This document shows positions 1-6,965 of a stretch of DNA of 25,090 bases, one piece after another; the stretch's first letter is position 1, and each line of letters begins with the position of its first letter. The position numbers were made by a program, and so were the translations under genes. This stretch comes from Rhizobium sp. Q54 (GTDB lineage: Bacteria; Pseudomonadota; Alphaproteobacteria; Rhizobiales; Beijerinckiaceae), in the NCBI GenBank assembly GCA_945901195.1, contig CAMDKB010000009.1:1-25090 (forward strand). The letters are read 5' to 3'. The notes below the pieces were generated by a model. That model worked only from the letters and a program-made list of their open reading frames with translations. It did not search any database and was not told the DNA's origin.

Positions 1-732
1 GCCCGCGCTAAACCGGATGGCTACACACTCTACATCCATGCGCCCTCTGCGCTGGCTGCAAACATGCATCTGTTCAAGGATCCGGGCCACGATGCCGGCA
101 AAGCCTTCGATGTGCTTGGAACCGTCGCAAGCTTGCCCTTCACGGTTTCGGTCGCAGCGAGTACGCCATGGAAAACATTGCCTGACCTGATCGCTCACCT
201 GAAAACCAAAGGTGACAAGGCCAGCTACGGTACGGCCGCCCCGACCGGCCAGGTCGGCGGCGCCATGATGAAACACCTGCTCAAACTTGGCGCTGTCGAA
301 GTGCCTTACCGGACCGCGGGGGATTCTGTGAACGACCTCGCCAGTGGCGCTATCGATTTTGCCATGTACGATCCAATCTTCGCCCTCGTTCAGCAACGGG
401 GAGGCGCAATGCGCATCCTCGCGATGACCTCGGGCGAGCGCATGAAATCCCAGCCGGATATTCCCACAATGATCGAAGGCGGTGTCCCCGGCGTCGATCT
501 TGTGGGCTGGTGGGGGCTTATCGCGCCCAAGGGCGTGCCCGAGCCGGTCAAGAAAAAGCTCGGCGAAGCCTTTCGTATGATGGCAGAGCGGCCCGAAACG
601 CGGGTGTTTCTTGCCAAGTTCGGGGGCGATCCTCTAGTGATCCCTGCGGACATCGCGCAGAAACGCTTTCTCGACGATATCGAAAATTGGGCGCGCTATG
701 TTAAAATCGCAAATATCGAGCCGAAAGGCTGA
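1..732 (+). CDS. TTT-family (Bug/TctC) solute-binding protein, 5' end outside window
   Basis: This is the C-terminal 243 residues of a periplasmic binding protein of the tripartite tricarboxylate transporter type. The frame is open from base 1 (ARAKPDGYTLYIH...), so the N-terminus, signal peptide and first half of lobe 1 lie upstream of the window. It aligns by eye with the three genes that follow: AKPDGYTLY, MHLFKDPG, a TGQVGGAMM-type segment, VEVPYRT, MYDP and IPTMIEGGVPG, ending in an ANIEPKG-type tail. Bug proteins bind carboxylates or other small organics and pass them to TctA/TctB membrane subunits or to sensor systems. No TctA or TctB gene is visible. It is the first visible gene of a four-paralogue tandem array, 33 bases before the next start. 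The substrate is unknown. Confidence 0.93.
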   Translation, partial: ARAKPDGYTLYIHAPSALAANMHLFKDPGHDAGKAFDVLGTVASLPFTVSVAASTPWKTLPDLIAHLKTKGDKASYGTAAPTGQVGGAMMKHLLKLGAVEVPYRTAGDSVNDLASGAIDFAMYDPIFALVQQRGGAMRILAMTSGERMKSQPDIPTMIEGGVPGVDLVGWWGLIAPKGVPEPVKKKLGEAFRMMAERPETRVFLAKFGGDPLVIPADIAQKRFLDDIENWARYVKIANIEPKG

Positions 733-765
733 TCTCAATTGTAGCGGCTACAATAGGAGGACGCC

Positions 766-1764
766 ATGAACGATGCATCGTCTGTGTCGCGTAGATATGC
801 GCTGAGCCTGATAGCGGGTGCGACAGTAACTCCGGTGTTTTCGCCTTACGTTCATGCCCAGGCCGACGATTTTCCCTCACGGGAAATCCGTATCGTCTGC
901 GCCTTTCCTGCCGGCAGCGGCGCGGATGTGCTCGTACGTTATTATGCAGAGGGCATGAAGCCGCATTTCAACAAGCCGATCATTATCGACAACAAGACCG
1001 GTGCAGGCGGCAATCTGGCCACCAATTATGTCGCGCGCGCAAAGCCCGATGGATACACACTATACATTCACGGGGTCAGCGGTCTTGCTGCCAATATGCA
1101 CCTGTTTAAAGACCCGGGCGTCGATGCCGGCAAGACGATCGAAGTCCTTGCGACTGTGAGCAAACTGGCATTCGTCGTCGCAGTGCCCGCCTCCAGCAAG
1201 TACAATACCTTGCAGGAGTTGATAGCAGGCATGCGTGAGAAGGGCGACAAGGCGAGCTATATTACCACCGCGCCAACCGGCCAGGTTGCAGGCGCATTGA
1301 TGAACGTGAACATGGGCATCAAAGCGGTTGAGGTTCCCTACCGGACAGGGCCGGATTCCGTTAATGACTTGCTGAGTGGAAATCTTGACTATGCCATGTA
1401 CGATCCGACGTTTGCGCTTGGGCTGGTCAGGGGCGGAAAAATAAAGCTTCTCGCCATCGCTGCGCGAGAGCGTATGCAATCCATGCCCGACGTACCCACG
1501 ATGAAAGAGCAAGGCGCCGGCGACATCAATATCATTGGCTGGTGGGGCCTTATGGCGCCCGTCGGTGTGCCCGAGCCTATCAAGAACAAGTTGCGCGATG
1601 CATTTTATGCGATGGCGCGCGCGCCTGCGACCAAGGAGTTTCTGGTAAAGGCCGGCACAGATTCGTTCATACTTTCGCCAGCCGAAGCCCAGCGCTATTT
1701 CCTCGAGGAGATCGAGAACTGGCGTAAATATATAGAAATCGCGAAGATAGAACCGCGCGGCTGA
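766..1764 (+). CDS. TTT-family (Bug/TctC) solute-binding protein, second of tandem array
   Basis: A 332-residue periplasmic binding protein, normal length for the Bug family. AGGAGG at 755-760 lies 5 bases before the ATG. The N-terminus carries a twin-arginine-like motif (SRRYALSL, residues 8-15), then a hydrophobic stretch and a likely cleavage near VHAQA, so export may be by Tat rather than Sec; this is inferred. The mature protein begins FPSREIRIVCAFPAGSGADV, where a GSGAD turn replaces the PGGxxD usual in Bug proteins. All three array members whose N-terminus is visible share this variant. Later landmarks are AKPDGYTLYIH, VEVPYRTGPDSVNDL, YAMYDP and the tail AKIEPRG. It lies 21 bases from the next paralogue and is probably co-transcribed. 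The ligand is unknown. Confidence 0.95.
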   Translation: MNDASSVSRRYALSLIAGATVTPVFSPYVHAQADDFPSREIRIVCAFPAGSGADVLVRYYAEGMKPHFNKPIIIDNKTGAGGNLATNYVARAKPDGYTLYIHGVSGLAANMHLFKDPGVDAGKTIEVLATVSKLAFVVAVPASSKYNTLQELIAGMREKGDKASYITTAPTGQVAGALMNVNMGIKAVEVPYRTGPDSVNDLLSGNLDYAMYDPTFALGLVRGGKIKLLAIAARERMQSMPDVPTMKEQGAGDINIIGWWGLMAPVGVPEPIKNKLRDAFYAMARAPATKEFLVKAGTDSFILSPAEAQRYFLEEIENWRKYIEIAKIEPRG

Positions 1765-1785
1765 GACCAGTTCAGGGAGAGAAAA

Positions 1786-2766
1786 ATGTTGAAGAAAGCA
1801 CTGGCTGCCGGTTTCGGTGTGTGGGTCGCAGCGGTGTCCTCGGCAGGCGCGGCTTGGGCGCAGGCTGACGTCTATCCTTCGCGCGAAGTGAAAATTGTCT
1901 GCGCATTTCCGCCCGGCAGCGGTGCGGATGTGTGGGTGCGCTTCTTCGCCGAACAGGCCCGGCCCTTCATAAAACAGCCTATCATCGTCGACAATCGGCC
2001 TGGGGCCAGTGGCCTGATCGCAACGACCTATTCTGCGAAAGCCAAGCCAGACGGCTACACTTTGTTCATGCATTCGCCCACTTCACTTGCTGCGAATTAT
2101 TTTATGTTCAAGGACAAGCCGATTGATCCGAGCAAGGAAATGATCACAGCAGCGACGCTGCTCAAATTTACTTTCTATCTGACAGTTGCTGCCAATCGGC
2201 CCTGGAAAGACGTGAAGGACCTCATTGCCTATGCCAAGGAAAAGGGCGACAAGGTCAGTTACGCTACCACCGCTCCGCCGGGCCAATTGATGGGCGCCTT
2301 GTTCAAGGAATTCCTGCAATTGAAAGCGGTAGAAGTTCCCTATCGCACCGGGCCGGATTCTGTGAACGACTTTATAAGTGGTGCTGTTGATTTCGGCTTT
2401 CTGGATGGCGTCTTTTCGCATGCGCAACAACGGGCTGGCAATATGCGTATTCTGGCCTCCGGTTCCAAGGAGCGCCTGTCTGCCCATCCGGATATGCCGA
2501 CGTTACACGAACTAGGCCTCACTGGCCTTGATGTTCCCGGCTTCTTTGGTGTGATGGCGCCCACAGGCACACCACCAGCGGTGATCGAAAAGATCAATCA
2601 GATATTCCTTGATGTGGTGGCGACGCCCGCTTCACAGGAGTTCATTCTGAAATCAGGAGGGGAGCCGATGCGATTGTCGGCCGGTGAAGCGCAAAAGCGC
2701 TTTCTTGAGTCTTTCGACGAATGGGGCCGTCTAATAAAGGTGGCGAAGATAGAACCAAAGGGCTGA
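1786..2766 (+). CDS. TTT-family (Bug/TctC) solute-binding protein, third of tandem array
   Basis: A 326-residue binding protein with a classical Sec signal peptide (KK near the N-terminus, hydrophobic core, cleavage around AWAQA, residues 23-27). AGGGAGAG sits just upstream of the ATG. The mature N-terminus is YPSREVKIVCAFPPGSGADVWVRF, with the same GSGAD variant as its neighbour. AKPDGYTLFMH, VEVPYRTGPDSVNDF and a C-terminal AKIEPKG also match. Positions that probably line the ligand pocket differ: FLDGVF replaces the MYDPxF seen in the other copies, which suggests a different ligand preference (inference). No membrane subunits are adjacent. A 94-base gap with a possible hairpin separates it from the fourth copy. 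Confidence 0.95.
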   Translation: MLKKALAAGFGVWVAAVSSAGAAWAQADVYPSREVKIVCAFPPGSGADVWVRFFAEQARPFIKQPIIVDNRPGASGLIATTYSAKAKPDGYTLFMHSPTSLAANYFMFKDKPIDPSKEMITAATLLKFTFYLTVAANRPWKDVKDLIAYAKEKGDKVSYATTAPPGQLMGALFKEFLQLKAVEVPYRTGPDSVNDFISGAVDFGFLDGVFSHAQQRAGNMRILASGSKERLSAHPDMPTLHELGLTGLDVPGFFGVMAPTGTPPAVIEKINQIFLDVVATPASQEFILKSGGEPMRLSAGEAQKRFLESFDEWGRLIKVAKIEPKG

Positions 2767-2779
2767 TGGCTTCTCAAAT

Positions 2780-2815
2780 GAAGCGCCGTTTGCAACGATA
2801 AATTGCTTGCGCTTC
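2780..2815 (+). repeat. Possible stem-loop between Bug genes 3 and 4
   Basis: GAAGCGC at 2780-2786 pairs perfectly with GCGCTTC at 2809-2815. Inside it, GCAA at 2792-2795 can pair with TTGC at 2803-2806, leaving a 7-base loop. No T-tract follows, so it is not a standard intrinsic terminator. It lies in the 94-base gap between the third and fourth array genes and could be an mRNA-processing or stability element, or chance. Confidence 0.35.
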
Positions 2816-2860
2816 CGCACGAAGCCTTGGCTCGCTTAATAGAAAACAAGGGAGGTAATA

Positions 2861-3838
2861 TTGAAAAACAAGATCTCTGGCCTGCGGTTCGCGCTGGCGC
2901 TCGGCGCCGCATTGCCGATGGCGAATGCCGCGACGGCGCAGGAATTTCCCAATCAGGATATCCGTCTGATATGCGCCTTTTCTGCGGGCAGCGGCTCGGA
3001 TGTTGTAGTGCGTTATTTCGCCGAAAAGATGCGGCCCATCGTCAAACGCAATGTCATCGTTGAAAACAAGCCGGGCGCCAACGGCATGATTGCGATGACG
3101 TATACAACCCATGCCAAGCCTGATGGACATACGATTTATCTCCATACGGGCTCGTCGATGTCAGCCAACATGCACATCTTCAAGAATGTGACACTCGATG
3201 CGGGCAAGGAGTTTCAGGTCGCCGCCACCATCAACCGTCAGGGTTTCATGATGGTGGTACACAAGGATTCGAAATTCAAAACAGTTCAGGAACTGACCGC
3301 CTATCTGAAGGAAAAGGGCGACAAGGCGACCTATGCAGTTGCTGCCACATCAGGCACCGTAATGGGCGAAATGTATAAGGCGATCACAGGGGTCAAATCC
3401 GTTGAAGTGGCCTACAAGCTGGCGCAGGATTCCATCAACGATTTGCAGAGCGGCTCAGTTGACTACGGCATGCATGATCCGCAGTTTTCGACAGCTGCCG
3501 CCAAACAGGGCTCAATCCGTATTTTGGGTATCGCAACAGGGCAACGTATGAAGTTTCTGCCGGAGATACCGACCATGGCGGAATCCGGGGTTCCCGGCAT
3601 GGATCTCAACGGCTGGTTCGCTGCCTTTGTACCAGTCGCCACGCCAAAGCCTGTTGTTCAGAAGATCAATGACCTCTTCAAACAGATGTTGACCAGCGAG
3701 GATACAATCAAGTTCCTGAACCAGTTTGGTGGGGATCCCTGGATCACAACTCCTGAAGAGGGGCAGGCATTTCTGCTTCAGGATATTAAGAACTGGGGCG
3801 AATACGTTAGAATCGCAAAGATCGCGCCCCGCGGCTGA
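2861..3838 (+). CDS. TTT-family (Bug/TctC) solute-binding protein, fourth of tandem array, TTG start
   Basis: A 325-residue periplasmic binding protein. The start is TTG at 2861: a strong GGAGG at 2851-2855 sits 5 bases before it and it opens directly into the signal peptide (MKNKISGLRFALALGAAL..., cleavage near ATAQ). The mature N-terminus is FPNQDIRLICAFSAGSGSDVVVRYFAE, again the GSG(A/S)D form. Other landmarks are AKPDGHTIYLH, MHIFKNV, VEVAYKLAQDSINDL, YGMHDPQF and a terminal AKIAPRG. It is the most diverged member of the array: VAYKLAQDS replaces VPYRTGPDS in the ligand-contact region, so its substrate probably differs. It is the last array gene, with an intrinsic terminator 17 bases after the stop. 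Confidence 0.94.
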   Translation: MKNKISGLRFALALGAALPMANAATAQEFPNQDIRLICAFSAGSGSDVVVRYFAEKMRPIVKRNVIVENKPGANGMIAMTYTTHAKPDGHTIYLHTGSSMSANMHIFKNVTLDAGKEFQVAATINRQGFMMVVHKDSKFKTVQELTAYLKEKGDKATYAVAATSGTVMGEMYKAITGVKSVEVAYKLAQDSINDLQSGSVDYGMHDPQFSTAAAKQGSIRILGIATGQRMKFLPEIPTMAESGVPGMDLNGWFAAFVPVATPKPVVQKINDLFKQMLTSEDTIKFLNQFGGDPWITTPEEGQAFLLQDIKNWGEYVRIAKIAPRG

Positions 3839-3854
3839 GGTTATATAAACGGTT

Positions 3855-3897
3855 GGGCTTCTGCAGATGCTGGATGCTGCGGAAGCCCTTTTTTTAT
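3855..3897 (+). terminator. Rho-independent terminator of the Bug array
   Basis: A 12-bp stem with one G-T pair: GGGCTTCTGCAG (3855-3866) against CTGCGGAAGCCC (3877-3888), with a 10-base loop, followed by seven Ts (3889-3895). It ends + strand transcription before the oppositely oriented usp gene. On the - strand no T-tract follows the hairpin, so it is probably one-directional. Confidence 0.88.
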
Positions 3898-3904
3898 TCC
3901 AATA

Positions 3905-4351
3905 TTATTTGACGATGATGACGGGAACCTCGGCGTTCGCAATAACGTCACCTGCCTGACTGCCCAGCACCATCCGCCTGACGCCACGCCGTCCGTGCGT
4001 GGACATGACAATAGCATCGCAGCCACGCTGTTTTGTGGTTTCCAGAATGCCGTCGGAAGGATGCATATCTTTCACATGGATCGCCTCGAAGGCTACACCA
4101 ATGTCGGCGATGGATTGCTTAGCTTTCTCAAGCACATCTTGTGCCCACGCTGCAGCGTTGTTTTCGTAGCTGCCAATGGGATCGCTCATTCGCTCCTGCG
4201 CTTTTTGGGCCATTTCGAGCACCGGCCACGGATCGGTTACTGCAGCAATGGTGAGTTTGGCATTGAGCGCTTTTGCCAGTTGTGCGCCGTGTCGCAATGC
4301 CTTGGTGGCCAATTCTGACCCATCAGTTGCAACCAATAGATGTTTGTACAT
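3905..4351 (-). CDS. Universal stress protein, single UspA domain
   Basis: A 148-residue cytoplasmic UspA-fold protein, full length for the family. It opens with the typical first strand HLLVATDGSE (Asp in ATDGS is the usual adenine-side residue). It ends with the nucleotide-binding loop STHGRRGVRRMVLGS, matching G-2x-G-9x-G-S except that the first Gly is Ser, a common variant. ATP binding is therefore likely. The reading frame extends to a GTG at 4357, but GAGGGAG at 4365-4359 would be only one base from that codon and is 7 bases from the ATG at 4351, so the ATG is chosen. It is divergent from the tandem-Usp gene, and the shared 156-base region holds an FNR/FixK-type box. Confidence 0.93.
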   Translation of the reverse strand: MYKHLLVATDGSELATKALRHGAQLAKALNAKLTIAAVTDPWPVLEMAQKAQERMSDPIGSYENNAAAWAQDVLEKAKQSIADIGVAFEAIHVKDMHPSDGILETTKQRGCDAIVMSTHGRRGVRRMVLGSQAGDVIANAEVPVIIVK

Positions 4352-4411
4352 GTCCACGCTCCCTCAAGACCTCATCTCGCATCTGCCTAAAGCGTGAACG
4401 CGGCGGACGCC

Positions 4412-4425
4412 TTGAAGCAGATCAA
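4412..4425. promoter_or_regulatory. FNR/FixK-type binding box between divergent usp genes
   Basis: TTGA at 4412-4415, six bases, then TCAA at 4422-4425 gives an exact TTGA-N6-TCAA match to the FixK/FNR/Anr core; against TTGAT-N4-ATCAA there is one mismatch. The centre is at 4418.5. TATAAG at 4448-4453 would be the -10 of the + strand gene, putting the start near 4460 and the box at -41.5, the classical class II activator position. Universal stress genes are known targets of FNR-family regulators in several proteobacteria. The regulator itself is not in this window. Confidence 0.6.
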
Positions 4426-4447
4426 TGTGATGCCGTGCGCCCTTCAC

Positions 4448-4453
4448 TATAAG
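4448..4453 (+). promoter_or_regulatory. Candidate -10 element of the tandem-usp gene
   Basis: TATAAG matches five of six positions of TATAAT. No good -35 is visible, as expected for a class II activator-dependent promoter whose activator box (4412-4425) covers that region. The predicted leader is about 48 bases before the ATG at 4508. Confidence 0.45.
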
Positions 4454-4507
4454 CGCTTCATTCCGCACGAACCGGCGGAGCCGCGGTTGGCCACACAGGA
4501 GTTTTTC

Positions 4508-5335
4508 ATGGCAATCAAGGATATTCTTGTCGTTCTCGAAAGTGGGCCAGAAGGCCGTCATGTCGACGACTTCGCACTGTCTCTGGCCGATCAGCTTGGG
4601 GGCCATCTGACGGCGACCGGGGTTGCGCTCCAAACCATTGCGCCGGTTTCATTCATGGGAGACTACCCCTATGAATTGATGGCGCAGGCAACAGACGAAG
4701 CGCGCGATGCCGCACAAAAAGCATTTGAACGCATGATCGTTGCTGCACCTGATAGCGTCCATGTTGATTATGTTCCGCTCGAAGGTTTTACCAGCGAGGC
4801 GATTGATCGGGTGGCCCGTCTGGCTCGTCACTATGACATGACAATCATTCGCCAGAATACGCCGGAAGAGGACGGCTTTGCATCGCAATTGGCTGTCGGC
4901 GTAATCTTCGGATCCGGGCGTCCATGCATGGTATTGCCGTATATTCACAAAGGTCCCGCGAAACTTGGCAAAGCCATGATCGCTTGGGACGGCGGTGTTG
5001 TTGCGTCCCGGGCGCTGGCAGGATCCCTGTCGCTGTTGCAGCGGGCCGGCAAGGTGGAAGTTATCACCGTCGCCAGGAAAGATCAGGATATTGACAGCGT
5101 TCCGGGGTTCGACATCACACGGCATCTGGCGCGGCACGGTATCAATGCGACGCTGAAGCAATTGCCGCCGACAGACGATATCGCAGCAATCCTTTTGTCC
5201 CATGCAGCGGACAGTTCGCCCGATTACATCGTCATGGGCTGTTACGGCCATTCGCGGCTGCGCGAACTTATCCTGGGCGGTACCACCCGCGAAATATTCA
5301 GTTCGATGACCGTGCCAATTGTCATGGCGCACTAG
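4508..5335 (+). CDS. Tandem-domain universal stress protein
   Basis: A 275-residue cytoplasmic protein with two UspA domains. The N-terminal domain (about 1-145) begins IKDILVVLESGPEG and is degenerate, without a clear nucleotide loop. The C-terminal domain (about 150-275) begins KAMIAWDGGVVASRAL and keeps the loop G244-CY-G247-HSRLRELIL-G257-G258, with Gly where Ser/Thr is usual. It resembles tandem Usp proteins common in alphaproteobacteria. The frame is open from 4394, but AGGAG at 4497-4501, 6 bases before the ATG at 4508, and the start of domain homology fix the start. It is divergent from the single-domain usp and probably FNR/FixK-activated (inference). Its role is likely survival under low oxygen or stasis rather than catalysis. 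Confidence 0.92.
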   Translation: MAIKDILVVLESGPEGRHVDDFALSLADQLGGHLTATGVALQTIAPVSFMGDYPYELMAQATDEARDAAQKAFERMIVAAPDSVHVDYVPLEGFTSEAIDRVARLARHYDMTIIRQNTPEEDGFASQLAVGVIFGSGRPCMVLPYIHKGPAKLGKAMIAWDGGVVASRALAGSLSLLQRAGKVEVITVARKDQDIDSVPGFDITRHLARHGINATLKQLPPTDDIAAILLSHAADSSPDYIVMGCYGHSRLRELILGGTTREIFSSMTVPIVMAH

Positions 5336-5454
5336 AATGCGTTGCAGTTAACTTAAATCACAACGTCGCTCCAGTTTTGTTTTCACACATTTGCGGCTGA
5401 ATGACCGGTTCCAACTTTGCTGCAGATGCTCTAAAATTGGGCTGGAGGTAACAA

Positions 5455-5904
5455 GTGTCCATCGAGCTCAAAATCGTTTGCCCTTCCTGCGGCGCGGTCA
5501 ATCGCGCACCGCAGAAGCGCCTTGAATCGGGAGCAGCCCCCGTGTGCGGACGGTGCAAGGCCAACTTGTTCGATGGTCATCCCGCTGCAATAGGATCGGA
5601 AAGTGATTTTGAGAAGCATATATCGCGCAACGACATTCCTGTCGTTGTTGATTTCTGGGCCGAATGGTGCGGCCCCTGCCGCATGATGGCGCCGCAATTC
5701 GAAGCCGCCGCTCGAAACATGGAGCCCCATGTGCGTTTTGCGAAACTGGACACTGAAGCATTGCAAGGTGTCTCTGCGCGCTATGGCATTCGAGGGATTC
5801 CCACAATGATCCTGTTTCAGGGCGGGCGAGAAGTCGCTCGTCAGAGTGGCGCCCTGAACGCGTCCCAGATCGAGGCCTGGATCAGCAGCCAACTCACAAG
5901 CTAG
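5455..5904 (+). CDS. trxC: Thioredoxin 2 (TrxC-like), zinc-binding
   Basis: A 149-residue cytoplasmic thiol-disulfide reductase of the TrxC type. An N-terminal zinc-ribbon (C9-PS-C12 and C31-GR-C34) precedes the thioredoxin fold, with active site W71-C72-G-P-C75 and the cis-proline loop GIP (P116). The four extra cysteines separate it from TrxA. The start is GTG at 5455, with GGAGG at 5444-5448 six bases upstream and homology starting at the first residue. TrxC is reduced by thioredoxin reductase and is often part of oxidative-stress responses; no OxyR site was identified here. It may also serve persulfide reduction together with the sulfur genes downstream, but that is speculation. Its stop overlaps the stop of the convergent amidohydrolase within CTAG. 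Confidence 0.95.
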   Translation: MSIELKIVCPSCGAVNRAPQKRLESGAAPVCGRCKANLFDGHPAAIGSESDFEKHISRNDIPVVVDFWAEWCGPCRMMAPQFEAAARNMEPHVRFAKLDTEALQGVSARYGIRGIPTMILFQGGREVARQSGALNASQIEAWISSQLTS

Positions 5905-6950
5905 CCAGTGGCGGCTGTTTTGAGTTTGTAGACGATCGCAGCCGTATCAAAGAACAACGCAGATTTCTCGTCGCTCGTCATACCGCCTGCAAGACGCTTG
6001 AAGGCATTCCACAATGTTGCGTAGCTGACACAGACCTTATCGACCGGAAAATTGCTTTCGAACATGCAGCGCTCCACTCCGAAAGCTTCGATACACGTAT
6101 CGAAATAAGGCTTCCACAAACGGGCAAGTTCGACTGAATCCATTGGCATCGGCAATTCGCGATAACCAAATCCTGTCGTCCGCATTGCCAGACCACCGAG
6201 TTTGACCGACACATTGGGACGTTTGGCAAGATCTCTGATCGATGTCTGCCAAGCCGGAAAATCCTGGTCACGTTTGCCGGTATGGGTGCCAATTCCCAGA
6301 ACGCCGCCAAAATGATCGAGGATCATGCCCGTACCGGGAAATGCGTCTGCCAGCGACGCAAATTCACCGATTTGGGTCCACCACATCCAGCCATCAAATG
6401 TCAGTCCGAGCGGTGCGAGTTCTGCGAAACCTTCACGAAATTTTGCATCAAGCAGCAGGCCTTTGGGCGGCGCGATAGGCGTGCCGCGAATGTTCTGATC
6501 CTCATGCCATACGGAAGAATTACGGATGCCGCGAAAACGCCCGTTGCCAGCTTTTACCTGTGCTTCCAGAATAGCCCTGGTGCGTCCGCCTGACAGAAGG
6601 TCAGCATGGCCGACGATGCCCTCACATATGCGAATGGGGCCGTAATCGCCACTGGCGCTCATGGCGGCGATACCATTCACGAATTCTGTTTCGCCGACGC
6701 ACGCAAGGTCTTGTGGGCCGTCCGCGCGATACATCGACCTGCATTGCATGTAAACGGTGGCGCGGATGTTATGGCCCGTACGTGTATCTTTCAGCAATTC
6801 GTTGAAGAGATATGGTCCGCCTCGATCCCAGAAGTGATGATGAGGATCGATAATCGGTAGTTCCGGCTCGAGAATGGGTTCATCGTGCTTGGCAAGCCAT
6901 ACTTCATCGACGCCGAAGAGCGCTTTGTTTAATTCTTCTGCACCGCTCAT
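5901..6950 (-). CDS. Amidohydrolase 2 family metal-dependent hydrolase
   Basis: A 349-residue TIM-barrel protein of the amidohydrolase-related family (PF04909 type). It shows the N-terminal metal motif IIDPHHHFWD (His37-39), ILDHFGG in the middle and the late ESNFPVDK with the conserved region around the catalytic Asp strand. Relatives include lactonases such as the 2-pyrone-4,6-dicarboxylate type, and decarboxylases, so a ring-opening or hydrolytic step in aromatic or sugar-acid breakdown is plausible. The frame extends to a TTG at 6965, but AGAGG (6960-6956) is 5 bases from the ATG at 6950, so that start is preferred. It is the last gene of a five-gene - strand run, 15 bases after the ABC binding protein, and converges on trxC with overlapping stops. 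Confidence 0.92.
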   Translation of the reverse strand: MSGAEELNKALFGVDEVWLAKHDEPILEPELPIIDPHHHFWDRGGPYLFNELLKDTRTGHNIRATVYMQCRSMYRADGPQDLACVGETEFVNGIAAMSASGDYGPIRICEGIVGHADLLSGGRTRAILEAQVKAGNGRFRGIRNSSVWHEDQNIRGTPIAPPKGLLLDAKFREGFAELAPLGLTFDGWMWWTQIGEFASLADAFPGTGMILDHFGGVLGIGTHTGKRDQDFPAWQTSIRDLAKRPNVSVKLGGLAMRTTGFGYRELPMPMDSVELARLWKPYFDTCIEAFGVERCMFESNFPVDKVCVSYATLWNAFKRLAGGMTSDEKSALFFDTAAIVYKLKTAATG

Positions 6951-6965
6951 AGGAACCTCTATCAA

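Noticed and set aside
1060..2073. Long - strand open frame of 337 codons opposite two Bug genes
   Set aside because: It lies antisense to two clearly coding genes, has no recognisable domain and is rich in Cys/His/Arg, typical of a shadow frame.
3855..3897. Bidirectional terminator serving the - strand usp gene as well
   Set aside because: On the - strand the hairpin is followed by AACCG rather than a T-tract, so only + strand termination is claimed.
4649..5332. - strand frame opposite the tandem usp gene
   Set aside because: A shadow of the coding strand; no motif, and the real gene has two clear Usp domains.
3861..5432. CTGCAGATGCT seen both in the terminator and upstream of trxC as a dispersed repeat
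   Set aside because: Eleven bases in unrelated contexts; likely coincidence.
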